Shown: one piece after another, positions 34,301 through 46,288 of the stretch | Numbering within the stretch: the first letter of the stretch is position 1 | How the letters are laid out: each line of letters starts with the position of its first letter | From: Turbatrix aceti | Lineage: Eukaryota > Nematoda > Chromadorea > Rhabditida > Panagrolaimidae | DNA: 64,000 nt | Direction of reading: 5' to 3' | Assembly: GCA_963969345.1 (NCBI GenBank) | Contig: OZ017767.1 | Span: 5,050,739-5,114,738, forward strand | Translations under genes and position numbers: made by a program | Notes under the pieces: model-generated | Told to the model about the DNA's origin: nothing | Databases searched by the model: none | Seen by the model: the letters and a program-made list of their open reading frames with translations, nothing else

Positions 34301-34420
34301 TGGTAGAGGTGGCGCCGGTGGCGGCCGGACACCAGATGGCGTTGGCGAACGGGACGGAGTGCGACGGTGCCCGGAGGCATGCGCCGCGTCGCTCGAAGTG
34401 CGTTGATCCTTCGAATTCAT
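31396..34420 (-). CDS. Acidic, low-complexity, probably nuclear protein
   Basis: Two exons: 34420-34189 and 33284-31396, giving 706 residues; the junction (G|AC) keeps frame. I do not recognise the family. The N-terminus is Ser/Pro/Arg-rich. Next comes a repeated DVEM-type acidic segment, then Ala/Pro-rich stretches, a basic PAKKRRV motif that fits a classical nuclear-localisation signal, several long Asp/Glu-rich runs, a Pro-rich stretch and a basic end with RYNLRQARR. No signal peptide or membrane segment. The final exon contains a GTATGT donor at 31438-31433. Splicing there to the acceptor ending at 31235 would create a TGA at once, so either path ends the protein near GRPL. A continuous frame of this length in GC-rich DNA with balanced codons looks real. 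Partner and function are unknown; chromatin or RNA binding is only a guess. Confidence 0.65.
33285..34188 (-). other. Intron of the acidic-protein gene, with internal duplication
   Basis: AT-rich intron of about 900 bases. Two diverged direct copies of about 190 bases are visible at roughly 33545-33740 and 33820-34015. They share CGAATTCTACT, CAGGTGACAAAAAA, ATGTTAGCTGG(T/G)GATGAGAAC and CAACCCCTTT. Short frames on + here are AT-rich and not credible genes. Confidence 0.65.
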
Positions 34421-35079
34421 CTTAAACAAGATAACTTTAATTAAATTTTTTTCTTGCCATCAGTTTTATTTTCGTGCCGAGAACCCTGATCAAGCTCCTT
34501 TTGATACCCGTCGCTTTCCCTTGTTGGCATGATGATTGTGTGTGCGCGCAGTTCTCCCGCACAATCGACTCCAGCTTTTCTTGTCACTGCGCTGCTGCTG
34601 CTGCCAACCTTTTTATGGCCAACGTTGTTATCCAGGATTTTTTAATTTACGTTTTTACGACTTTTGACAACAAAGTTACAGTAATTTATAAGGTACAGTA
34701 ATTTTTCCGACGTTTTGCTCTATTTTTGTTACTTCAGAATTCGTTTTTTTTATTGCGCATTTTTGTTCATGTTTTTTGCTTTTCTCGTCATCGATCGCTG
34801 TCGTCGGCACAGCCGTTTTTCGGCAATTGCCAAATTTGAAGCCTATGGCTATCTTGGCGAAGAAGATTTTTGTGTTCAAAAAGCTGCACAATAAAAGTTT
34901 CGAGAATTCACTCATGCCAATCACCGTTTTGGGCTGCTCTCCAGGGCGCATTCGTTTTTTTATAATTATGCATTCCAAACGACCGATTCGTTTTTTTTCG
35001 GAGTACCTTTATTCGAATTTTATTCTACGTCAGGTAGCAAAGTTAACAAATAGCAGCAACGGCAAAAAGGTTTCAAGAT
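34421..35079. other. Intergenic region upstream of the acidic-protein gene
   Basis: About 660 bases between the start of the acidic-protein gene (-) and the end of the hydrolase gene (-). TTTATT at 35008-35013 is AATAAA on - and is well placed as the hydrolase poly(A) signal. The rest should hold the promoter of the acidic-protein gene; no specific element was recognised. Confidence 0.4.
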
Positions 35080-35959
35080 TCAAGCAGGAACTCCACGGAG
35101 ATGTTCACTGAGATGATAGAGTGCCAGGTTCCATGATCTGCGGCTGGCCTTCTCGTCGTACTGAATGCCGGGCCGAGGAGATACCGCGTATTCTGCAACG
35201 ATAATTTTTATCAAAAAATTTTATAATTGAAAAAAAATGCAAAAACGAACTCGGCTCGGTGAACGCGTGCTGGGCATTGGAATAATCGACAAACTGGAAG
35301 TCAGCCTGACGGCCCCGCAGCTCCTTGATGATGTCCACGCCCTTTTCGATGGGAATGTGGCTGTCGGCGTCGCCGTGTGCGATGACGATGCTCGTCGTGA
35401 TGGGCTGAGATTCCTCGGGAAGCGCTGGCTCGTCCTCGGGCAGTGGACTGAGCGTGCCGTGAAAGCCAACAACCGCCTTGAGACCTGCGTTGTACCGAGC
35501 CAAATCGAAAACACACATTCCACCGAAGCAGTATCCGATGGCTCCAATGCGAGTTTTGTCAACGCCATCCACGCGCTTCAAAGTCTCCAGACTCGCCAGA
35601 AGCCGCGTGCGAAGCGTTGTTCGGCGGACACCCCACATGGGCTTGCAAAGTGCCATGCTCTCCTCCATCGTCGTTCCTCGCTTGCCCTTGCCGTAGACGT
35701 CGGCGGCAAACGCGATATAGCCTTCCTGCGCGAGGGTGCGCGTCCTTTCTTCCTCGAATTCCGTGATACCAGAGAACGCGGGGCAGACTAAGATACCTGG
35801 GGTTGGCGTGTTTGCTGGCAGGTTCCTGAAACATTCATTTAGTTACCCAAAAAAGCAAAAAAAAGGAAAAACTCACTTAGGTATGGCCAGGTAGCCTTCG
35901 TAGACCAAACCTTCGGGGTCTGTGTACTCCACCTTCCGGGTGACAACTTCAGACGACAT
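35080..35959 (-). CDS. Dienelactone hydrolase family protein (CMBL-like)
   Basis: Three exons: 35959-35877, 35825-35251 and 35192-35080, giving 256 residues, the usual length for this alpha/beta-hydrolase family. The nucleophile motif GYCFGG places Cys127. HGDADSHIP supplies Asp182 and NAQHAF supplies His214, with spacings close to the known Cys-Asp-His triad of dienelactone hydrolase. In animals the family is represented by carboxymethylenebutenolidase-like cytosolic esterases that cleave cyclic esters; the natural substrate here is unknown. No signal peptide. Introns are short (51 and 58 bases) and both junctions keep frame. The gene diverges from Arp2, with about 1.05 kb between the starts, and runs in the same direction as the acidic-protein gene. 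Confidence 0.9.
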
Positions 35960-37006
35960 GGCTTCAAAGAAATGACCTTTAAAATTTTCCACAGCCTTTG
36001 CTTTTATACCACGCAGAAAGCGGCCTCGCGGACAATCATTGCACACACGAGGCATAAATTTTTGTGCTTTCTGCGTAGCATTTTGTTGTTATTATGTTTT
36101 GTGCAGAGTTGTCATCATCAGTAACAAAAAAATTTACTTTTGCAAAAAAATGGATTTACTGAAAACACGCTTCTGTTTTCCGAAAAATAGCAAAAAAAGG
36201 ACAGCGTCAATTTGGACAAAAAAAAAAGGGCTCAAGGAAAATTAATCGGGGATCGATCTCAGAGGATGAAGAAAAAGTCGCGCACATAAGACGTCGCGAT
36301 ATATAATCCTCCCAAAAATGGTTTCAACTCCTCATTTTTGGGCAGTCACGCATTTCAATCATTCTGGGACAGTCGCGGTAGACTTTCTGTCGCGTTTTGA
36401 GCAGCGTAGGAAATCGATTGTGTATAGTGGGTCCTCCTGGCCTGGGCCTGGGTGGTAACAAACAATCACCTTTATGCGGGCTTCATTTGGAAGCACTGTA
36501 AAGGTGTCGTTGCTTTCACGCTGATCATGGGCGATTTTTTATCAATCTGACGTTTTATTGTTTACTCGGAGAGCTTTTCATCCGCAGTAGCGTTAGAAAA
36601 TAAATACTAATCAGTGGATAGTCTAAAACCGGAATAGACACAAAACACCTGGCTGTGGTCGCAGTTGAAGTGGACATTCACCGCTGTATTTTTGGCGTAA
36701 TGCGCCAAACACTCGGTTCTGTGTCAAATTTGCAGCCATTTTTGCGTTTGAAGCTTTGATCTGCCTTTTCTGAATCGCATTTCTCCAATATGCTTCCTTG
36801 CAGGCATAAATCTTCCGTGTGGTGATCGTAAACTGCACGTGGAGTACCTCCGCAGTTCCCTGACTCGCTGACCACGGCTTGAGGACCATCGATCGAGTGC
36901 GCGTGCGTGCGATGAGTCACCGACGACTTGCGCGAGTCCCGATGATCGAAATTGATTTTGACGAACGTTATAAACGGAAATTCAATTTGTAGGACTTTCG
37001 AACGCC
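35960..37006. promoter_or_regulatory. Divergent intergenic region, hydrolase / Arp2
   Basis: About 1.05 kb that must hold both promoters. A 10-bp perfect hairpin CCCAAAAATG (36311-36320)/CATTTTTGGG (36333-36342) lies near its centre, and a TATATAA-like run at about 36300. Two overlapping frames on - at 36620-36920 are open for 80-88 codons, but neither resembles a known protein and no splice partner was found, so I do not call a gene. Confidence 0.4.
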
Positions 37007-40000
37007 ATGGATGACCACGGCCGGAAGGTGCTCGTCGTCGACAACGGCACAGGTGTAAGTTTTAATCGGGCTGACGAGGACTGATAGATTCAATGCTCTC
37101 TGTGATTTTCAGTACATCAAAGCCGGCTACGCGGGCGAACACTTTCCACGGCACGTTTTCCCATGCGTCGTCGGTCGGCCTCTAGCCCGTATCGGCAAAG
37201 ACGGCGGCGGAAACGCTGTGCAGGATCTCTACGTCGGCGAATCGTGCATCCAGTATCGCAATGCCCTCGACGTCCGTTATCCCATGGAGAATGGCATCGT
37301 TCGCAACTGGAACGACATGCAGCTTATCTGGGATCACACTTTTGGTGAAGACAATCTAGATATTGATCCTAGCGTGAGTTTTTTTTTTCATTTTTTGTGC
37401 ACAATGAATATTTTTGGATCTGTTTCAATTTCCGGTCGTAAAAAGTGTAAAATCTCGGGTTAATCAACCTCGGGCAGTCATATAAAAATCTCGGGTCTTT
37501 TTATGACCGCAAGTTTTTGGTGTCGGTTCCACCACCTTTGCATCCCCGAATTAAAGAACTTTTCATTTTTATGCGTTTTTTTGATACAATGAAATTTGTT
37601 TTTTATTGTATTTATTTTTTGGGCATAAAAAAGTGCATCACGGACAAATTGAAAGTAGGTTTTCTTTTTGTTTGCAAATACTTTCAACTTTTTTTACGGT
37701 TGAATGCAATTTTTGAATTACTTTCGTCTTGTAAGTATGATTTTAACTTGCCGGAATGCGAAGCAGGCCGCTAATGGGTTCGGCATGACCGGGTGGTTGA
37801 TTTGATTTTTACGGTCGCGACAAAGTATGAAACAAAATGGGTTTTTTTGATTACTTTTTTCCTTTGTTTTTTTTTCTTGTGCACAGAAAATTGAAAATTT
37901 ACCTGTTTTTTTTTTCAGGAATGTCGGATTCTGCTGACGGAACCGCCGCTGAATCCGCTGAGCAACCGGAAGAAGACGATGCAGATCATGTTCGAGAACT
38001 ACGGCTTCCACTCGGTTTACTCGTCGGTGCAGGCCGTGCTCACCCTCTACGCCCTCGGCATATCCACCGGAATCGTGCTGGATAGCGGCGACGGTGTTAC
38101 CCATATCTGCCCTGTTTACCAGGGCTACGTGCTCAATAATCTCGTCAGTCGGCTGGATATTGCGGGTCGGGATATCACTCGTTACCTCATCAAGGTGAGT
38201 CCATTCGCTTTGAAGGCAAAAATGCTCTATGGAGTGCTTTTTAGCTGCTGCTGCTCCGCGGCTACGCTTTCAACCAGTCCGCGGACTTTGCAATGGTCCA
38301 GGAGATGAAGGAGCAGCTCTGCTACGTGGCGTATAACCTGAAGGGCGAGCACAAGATCTCGCACGAGACGAACGTCAACCTTCGAGAGTACATCATCGAT
38401 GAGAACACGTCGGTGCGCGTGGATACTGAGCGCTTCGAAGCGCCGGAGGTCCTCTTCCAGCCGCATCTCGTCGATGTCGAGAGCCCAGGTATCAGCGAGC
38501 TCCTCTTCAACGTCATCCAGAGCGCGGATATCGGTGAGCCACGGATCTTGCTTTCTGACGCTGACTGATTGGTTTCAGACACCCGCCGTGAGTTTTACAA
38601 GAACATCGTGCTCTCCGGCGGCTCTACAATGTACCCGGGACTGTCGTCGCGTCTTGAGCTTGAGCTAAAGCAGCTCTACTTCCAGCGCATTGTCAGAGGC
38701 GACGCTGAGGCTTTCAAGGTTCGTTTCTTTGAATTTTTGGGCGTAAGTGATAAGGTAGCGATGACGACTTTCGTTTGTTATGATAACAGTTGTGCTTTGA
38801 CCCGGAATGATCTGTTTTTGATGGTTTTTTTCATTCTTTGACACCAGCGAAACTCCATTTTTTGTAAGATTTTTTGAGTAGCCCCAATTTTTTTTACGAT
38901 TGCAATGATGTTTTTCGTCCGGATCGTAAACCACGTGCCGTGCCGGCCCGGGACAATGGATTCGCAGTTAAATAGTTCTGAGTAGTCCCGAAAGAGCTGT
39001 TAAGTGGCGGGCGAGTGAGTTAGTCAACTCGAGTGGGGTTTAGTGGATTTGGACAGGCTGTTAATTGGCCATAAACGCAGAGTAGGCAGAGGGCCAAAAG
39101 CGTTGGGCCATAAATAGGTCGTCGCATGCATGCGCGGAAGGATTGCACATCTGCTTCCTGGCTGCCTCGTTAGATATTTTCCTTGGCAAATCCGGAAAAA
39201 TAGCAGCAGGAGGATTTTAATTCGCCGAAAACTACTGAACTGCTGATTTTGGTTAGCAGAGACGGGCGTTTTATTGGTTTACAGACAAAACTAATTACAT
39301 TAAACCATCCACGCCGCCGTGGCGGGCATGTTTTTTTGCCTGCACTTGTGAGATCACGTTTATTTTGCAGCAGAGGAAAGGGACAAGGTAAATGCGCACG
39401 CCAGGGGTTCCGAATTAATTGCAGTGTTTGGAGGGAACGCTGCAATTGGATCGCCTTCGCTCTGGGTTTTTTGCCTTGCAGGGCACCCGCGTAGGTGTTT
39501 TGGTGTTTTATTGGGACGTGTCAACAACAAACACGAGAGATAAACCACATTTTTACGGCCTGAATGCATTGGAATTTGTTTTTGACGGTGGAATTCCGGT
39601 GTTCTCTTCGGAACGAACGCGGAGGTTGTTTTCTGACTGTTTAGGGATAAATCGCGTCAGGAATTCGGGGATTAAGGACAGTCCGGTCCCTATCAAGGCC
39701 TTGGAGAAATTTTGCGTGGGGCGGCAAGAAATGCATGCCTGGCCGCCAGCTGGAGGTGTAATCGCACATGCTGAGGAACAAAAAAAGTACGATGAACAAA
39801 CGATCGAGTGTGAATGTGATGGCGCACTTGCCTTGCAGTAGCACATGTGCCGATTTAACTAGGTGCTTATGGGTTATCAGGGTCGTAAAATTAGATTAAA
39901 GTCAAGATGATGCCGTTGCCGCCGGGTCCGTTGCAATCACTCTCGGCTTCGAATCGCGTGGATCTCTCGCTCTCTCTTTTTCTTTCAATTGCACGGACTA

Positions 40001-42082
40001 ACGTCACACCTTGCAGGTGAAGACGATGGGGATGGCGTGGGGGAGAACTTCCGGGAAAACACATCACCCAGCTGATCGACATTGCGATGGAATGCAATAC
40101 ATCCGCCCCGAGGAATGACGGGATTGACGTGCACCGAGGTCGAGCGTGACTGACATCCGTGCAAATTCCGGCGCTGCGGTTTGTATCATTGACGGGCGTA
40201 AACAGCATTTCGGTGAATATTTTAAACATGAGTCATAATGAGGGGTCACGTTGAGGCTCAATTTGTCGGCGGGGGTCAAACGTGGCGTTCTGCGTCTGTC
40301 TTGGATTAGTCACGCGGCTGACGTCGCGTTTTTTTTGCGGTGGAGACGTAACTGAGATGTTTACGATTAAATGATTCGATTCAATTCGGTAACACGCGCC
40401 TGTGGCGTCCGTTTTGTCTTGAGTTCCAACTGTTTTGAATGTCTATGTATTTCGGTCACCTGACAAAGTACACGATCCCCTGGGTCACCGGATGCACATT
40501 GTGCCAAGTGCAATTTTGAGTCGATATGCGACGTGTTTGTTTACACGTTCGTTTTTTTAAATATGAATGCGAAAAGATGCAATGATGAGGACCAGGTGAT
40601 TCGTGTCAACAATGATCGCTGGCGCACCCATGTACGTATTCCCGAGCCCGGACCGTTGCCGGCCGTTTATCGCCTTCGAGCTCATCTCCGTCAGTATTTT
40701 TACTCTTCCCTGGTACGCGTATTGGCGAAGGAACGCGGCTTACGTACATGTAAGGACGATAGAAACATGATTGATAGCTCGGCGTCTTGCTTGACGCTTT
40801 TTTGCCCGGGTGGTGACAAAGGTCGACTGAGTGACAGCTGGCGATCCGAGTTATTTAGGGCCTACTTGCGACGGCTGAGCTCCGGGTGTTGTTTGGAAAT
40901 CAATGATGATCGCATGCATTTAGTTCAGATAAAGCAATCAATCGATCAGCGCGGGGGAAGATAAAGATAAATAAATCGGTGGTGCAACCATTTTCACTTT
41001 GGAGGGGTTGCCCGGACGCCTTGGCGTCTGCTACTTTTTTCGCTCATTAATCACCTGTCCTGTTAGTGCCGGGGGAATTACAACGGCGTGTCAGAGGACT
41101 CAATAAGGTGCTGAGACATTCATTGTGAAGAAGACAGGTTGACTGATACGGACCGTAAAAAGCATTGCACATGTCAGGAAAAACACATTTTTTTCGTGTC
41201 CCTGGCGATATGTCAAATTTTTTGTGCGAAACAAGCATTGTTATTTTGTTTGGCTGTTTTTTGGTTGTTGGTTGCATCAGCCAAAATCAGTCAGGATGTG
41301 TTTTTGTGAGCTCTGATTCAGCGGAGAGTAGCATTGAGCATTGTTTCGACTTTCATGAAATTTTGTATTCATCCCAAACACTGGGGTGTTTTTTTCGGAG
41401 GCATTTTGAGATGATCTGATCCGGGAGCGCGCTGCGATCAGGCCCGGAAGTGCACGTGGGGCTGGCTTGCTGTGGCGTGATTTGCTGCCAAGCGGATAGA
41501 ATTCGCCAGGAACCCCAAAAGTTGTTTTCCTTCAACCTTGCCCTGGCTTTGTAACTCACCGCCTGCGGTTTTTTTTTCAGAAATTCAAAGTCCGCATCGA
41601 GGCGTCACCCCACCGACGCAATATGGTCTTCAACGGCGGCGCCGTCCTCGCCAATTGTATGCGCAACAACAGTGTAAGTATTCTTTTAGCCTAGCCGCCC
41701 TGAGGGAGGGGACATCCCGGGCGGCTTGCTTTGGGGGTGACCTTTGGAGGCGTCGCTACCCAAAGCTTTCCCTTTTTTTGCCCCATGATCAGTTTTTGCA
41801 CTGTCGTCAACTTTTACGGACTCCGCCCCCCTCCAGCCACCGCCTTCTTCGAAGAGGAGGTCGGACCGCCCGCCTGCGTTCGTTTGCCGGTGGCCGTCTC
41901 GTCCGCTGGGCTGTTTTTTGCGTTTGCCTGAGGAGGGGACGGGTCCGTCCGGCTACAAGTTGTTCCGATGGCCTCGTTGGTTGATGAACGCGCTCTTTGC
42001 TTTGCAGGGATCATGGCTCACCAAAAAGGACTACGACGAGCAGGGCGTCGACCGACTCCTGGAACGCTTCGGTCTTCTGTGA
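37007..42082 (+). CDS. ARPC/ACTR2 (arx-2-like): Actin-related protein 2 (Arp2/3 complex subunit)
   Basis: Seven exons: 37007-37054, 37113-37373, 37919-38194, 38245-38533, 38579-38718, 41581-41673, 42008-42082, giving 393 residues, full length for Arp2. Diagnostic segments: DNGTG phosphate loop at the start, [74 protein letters not shown] and [11 protein letters not shown] near the C-terminus. Arp2 is the ATP-binding subunit that, with Arp3, nucleates branched actin filaments in the cytoplasm. All junctions keep frame. Intron 5 is unusually long (2862 bases) beside others of about 45-550. The segment KFKVRIEA...MVF is close to nematode Arp2. Identification is secure; the exact splice of exon 5 (donor GTTCGT) is slightly atypical. 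Confidence 0.97.
38719..41580 (+). other. Long intron 5 of the Arp2 gene
   Basis: 2862 bases, far longer than the other introns of this gene. Frames of 140-143 codons on + (39419-39841 and 40533-40964) are open, but I see no family resemblance, splice logic or conserved motif, so I treat them as chance. Enhancers, a nested RNA gene or an old insertion are possible; nothing specific was recognised. Confidence 0.5.
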
Positions 42083-45000
42083 TGGCCGAGTTCCCGTCCG
42101 TCCGCCATCGTCGACGACTCGGCACGCCTCGCGCCCCCTGCCCAGCTCGATCACGCAAGCGATAACCACCGATACGACGAATGCCCTTGTTGCATTATTT
42201 ATTGTTTATTGTGTTTCCCACCGTTCCGAGCCCCCGTTCTGTCCTCTCCGCCTCGCTCTTCCTCGTCGTACAGTTCGGCTTTTGCATCGTGTAATAATTT
42301 TTGTAATATGAACGCATACAGAAGGAAAACCAACCTGCGTGCGTGTTTTTCTTCTTCCGAGAATACGAATACGAGCCGCTTGATCGGAAGATAGACGGTT
42401 TGTTTCCCTGGGGCGCACGGGGCTCTCGGCATTGTCGGACGCGTTTTTTTTGGCTGCTTACATTAAAAATTCCCGACAAAAGTAAGCCAGAATTAATTTT
42501 TTGTCCATACTGGTGAAACGTGATACGTGGGTTGAATTATAACCCATGAGCTCGATTTCATCTTTTTGGAGGGGGGGGGGGCAAACAGACGTGCCCGGCG
42601 GCCTGGTGACACGGTAGAAGGCTTGGATTTATTTTTGCGACAAGGCCAGAAAAATGAAAAGCCGCGTACAGCCTGAAGATGTCCGCTTCCGTAAAACGAC
42701 GTGAGATCAAGCGTTTTTCGTTCTCCGGGTCGCATCATTGTGTTTTTCGTCTATTGGATGATCAAAAGCGCACCGCTGTTTTATTTGGCGTTTATTCTTT
42801 TATTCGATCTGGTCTGGCAGCCAATTTCGAAGAAGACGCGACCAATGTGTTCGTTTTGACGGTTTGTGACAAGTCGGGTCGTTTTCTCTCGTGAACTGAA
42901 CTCACCATCTGCACGGATCCTCGGTATGGTCTAGCGTCGTTTTTGTTCGTTGTACTGCAACTTTGGTGGTTTGGTAGAAGATGGCTTCTTGTGCGTAGCT
43001 ATTTGTTTCTAGGCAACCGACGGATTAGCGATGCCGGTAGGTACCCTGCTGGGCGAACGAAGTCTGATAAGAGACGCATCCCCTCTCCCTACCTCCTTCG
43101 ATAGCGCGGAGGGTATTATCACGATAAACAGCAGCAGGCCCAGATTGTTGTGTTGTGTCGCTGGTCACGCGTCGGGGACATTGGCATGCATGGGGGCCCC
43201 CGGTGTTCGTTGTGCTTATTGCCCTGCGCTGTCAATACAGGCGCGATCACTGCCTATACCGCAGTACAGGTAATATAGATGACTCACCTGGTCAGTACTA
43301 GCCGGCTTCTGCAACTCTCTTTCTTCCCTTTCCGCAGATCACGCTCGGGAGAAAGAGAGAGGCGTCGGTCGATTCGATTGCGCGACGAACCTGACCCGCA
43401 GTGAATTGGTTGCGTCAGCGTCGAAGGAATGCACTTGCGAGCGAGCTATGCCTTCCCCCGGGGGGATTTATTCGAATTCGAGCAATCGACGTCGCCCATC
43501 CCTTTCGTCGGCAGCTAGGGCAGTTGTACCCAGGCAGCGTCGATCGATCGACGCTCCTTTCCCCCCTCTGTGGCAGCTACAAACGCGCCAGATCAAAGCC
43601 GCCGCCGCTCCGGACCTTTTCTCGGGGTGGGCGCTATCAAAGGGCGCGAGCGTCAACGACGTGTGATAATCCTCGGCAACTTTTATGGCTCCAACCCACA
43701 CGTGTTCCTGTCCCTGGCTGACTCCCTGCTTTTCCCTGCTATTTGCGTTCGTTCCGCGTTCCTCTGAGGTCCATCAGGAGGGAAAAGGGAGGCGCGTCTC
43801 TGCTCGCAGCTGGCTGAAGGGTTCCAAATGTTTTCTTCACCCCGTTTTTGTTTTTTTACAGCCAGCTCGGCTTCGATGACCCTTTCGGTGTTGCTTTTGG
43901 CTGCGTTTTTAATGGGTTGATGGCGCGACGGTCGATCCATCATCGGCCAGCGGCAGCCCACTGTTTTTTTCGGCGGTCAGTTAATTGCGGCTTTCTAGGG
44001 GAGGGCGGGGTACTGTCGGTGTTGTCCTCAACTGCCGCGCAGATTTATTGTTGTCCTCGCCGGGGAAAGGCGTTATGACAGGTCTCGACCTTGGCAACGG
44101 TCAACGGCATCGGTCGGCCTGCCATCTGCGCGATCGATGACTCTGACTCATGGCCGCGCTTCTTGCTTCTTCCGGGGACTCCTCACATTTAGTCATGCCG
44201 CCACCCCGGCTAGAAAGTCAAGTCCATGAATCAAGCAAGCAAGTTCTTCGACGGACTGTCTCTGTTCTGGCCTTCGCCCCCGCCCCGGATGGCCATTCAC
44301 TCTCTCCTCTAACGAGCATGACTCACATGAACGACGTGAGAGTGAGTGTTGATGCAACGCAGCGACGGTGGCGCTGGCTGGCTGGCTGACTGGCTTGAGG
44401 TGGCACGAGGAGAGTGAATTGAACCCCTTTCAAGCTGCTTCTCGCTGGAGCAAACAAATACGAGCGAGACTGGCTTGATCGCGCTGTTCCTAGCATGCAG
44501 CCTATCTCGGGATGGATGTTATTTGATTGTTTGTCTTTCCCTCTGGCAGACTTTCCAGAGCACAGGACCGCATCCACGCTCCGCTCTCGGCTCTCGGCCA
44601 CCGCGGGGACCGGGGACCGGCAGCAGTTAGCGTCGTCGGCGACAATGACAACCAACGACGCTGCTTTCGTCTTGCGCGTTAGTCGCCGCGCAGTACTACT
44701 ACTGCATCCGTGATTTGACTGGCTTTTCCTGAATTGGTTTGTGTCCTCGCGTGCTGCGTACTATTTGGGAGTGCTCAGGAGAGTGAGGGATCTGGGTCCT
44801 CCTTCCCGACAAAAAAAAGGAGAAAAAAAAGTGAGGGGTTTCATTCGTTCGCGGGACTTTGACGTCAATCTGTCCATCGCCTGTGCTCTCGGGACATCTC
44901 GTCGAGACTTACTCGCTGATTGAGTCTCCTCTTACCGCACAGCTCTCCTGTTGTACAGTAATCGATATTGCCCAGCAACGTCTTGTTCTGCTTCGTCTGC

Positions 45001-46288
45001 CTCCAAGCAGTCCACTCCTGTCGCCCCAGTCACCTGTAATTTCGCTTTGCTCCTGTCTCGTGTGGAATTTCTCATTCCGTCGACCGATTTTTTTGATTTC
45101 TTTTCCGTGTGGTTTTGCTAACTAACTGACTGACTGAGTTTGCACGAAATGTCCGGGGACTGCTGCTGCATGTGTTATGTTAACAGGATTTACGAGTCGG
45201 TCCAAGGAGGACCAACCCGTCGTTTTATCTGCTTAAGAGTCTGAGTCGCAAGAGTTCCTCCTCAGTCACCTATTTTTTTGGGATTACGTGGGGGGAGCGG
45301 TTTCTCTTTGGGTTCGTTCCATCGAGTCAACCAACGCCCGGGTTGTCGGCTTTGAACTCTGCTTGCTGTTGTGACGTAAATAAATAGGAACGAACGAACG
45401 AACACTCCTTTGTTACCCAAAATCTGGCGGCACGTGGTTGCAGAAGCAAACTCGCATCGCACGAGGAAAGCCTCCGGCTGTGCGCTTTGTTTTGCCTTTC
45501 TTTCATCTTTTCGTACAGAAAAAGCACAGAAGCACTGCACCACGTCGTTGGTGTGCTTGTGGATGACTTGCGTTGCCCGACCACCGGCTGCATCGATTGA
45601 TTACGCCGCTACGGCCATCGACATCGACCGCCTGGTTACGTTTCCGCCCGAGGCTCCCAGCCGTCTTCGGCGTCCCCGTCCCCATCCCCTTCGACGCGCA
45701 GACACCACTTTTTCCGGCTCTTACTCAGGTCCACGGGCCCAGGACGTGAGCGAGAGTGAAGAGCAGTCGTTTGCAGACCTTTCCGCACGCGTTCCCTCTG
45801 TCGCTGATCACCTCCGTCGCTCTCGGTCAACAAGAGCACGCTTTTCCCTGAACTCGACTTTTCGAGTGGATGCAAAACATTTTTTGCTGTTCCTTGACTT
45901 CCGACGACGGTGGTGCAACTATTTTTTTCTTTCCAGGGACTTGATTTAACAAGTGAAGTGGATTTTGGGACTGCAAACGAGGCGCGCTTTGAATCAGTCG
46001 TGATTAGTCAGCGATGAGACGAGCGCGTTTTTTTGTGCGGCAAAAATACCCTGGCTCGGTCACGGCCCTCCCTGTCGCAGGGGGAGAATCAGCTGCTTTC
46101 CTGCTCCCCGACTGGACCTCGAGGTTCCCGCCGAGCGTGTGCGTGGTTGCCCCGCCCAGCGAGAGACGACTACGAGGTGGGTTTCAGTCCAGCCTCGACC
46201 CATCCATCCATCTATCCTCCGCGAAACGACCTTCGACGACTACCGCCGGTCTCAATGCGCCGTCCTGCGCGTCCTTCCGCTTCGTGAG
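42083..46288. other. Large intergenic region, Arp2 to CRIM1
   Basis: About 4.2 kb of GC-rich sequence without a defensible gene. Visible items: a G12 run near 42570-42581, GAAC repeats (about 45388-45402) and short CTGG/GACT runs. Likely holds the Arp2 3' end and CRIM1 promoter and 5' untranslated region. Confidence 0.5.

Noticed and set aside
36623..36920. 80-88-codon frames on - upstream of Arp2
   Set aside because: No homologue recognised and no adjacent exon. It lies where promoters are expected.
40533..40964. 143-codon frame inside Arp2 intron 5
   Set aside because: No recognised motif or splice sites; length is within chance for GC-balanced DNA.
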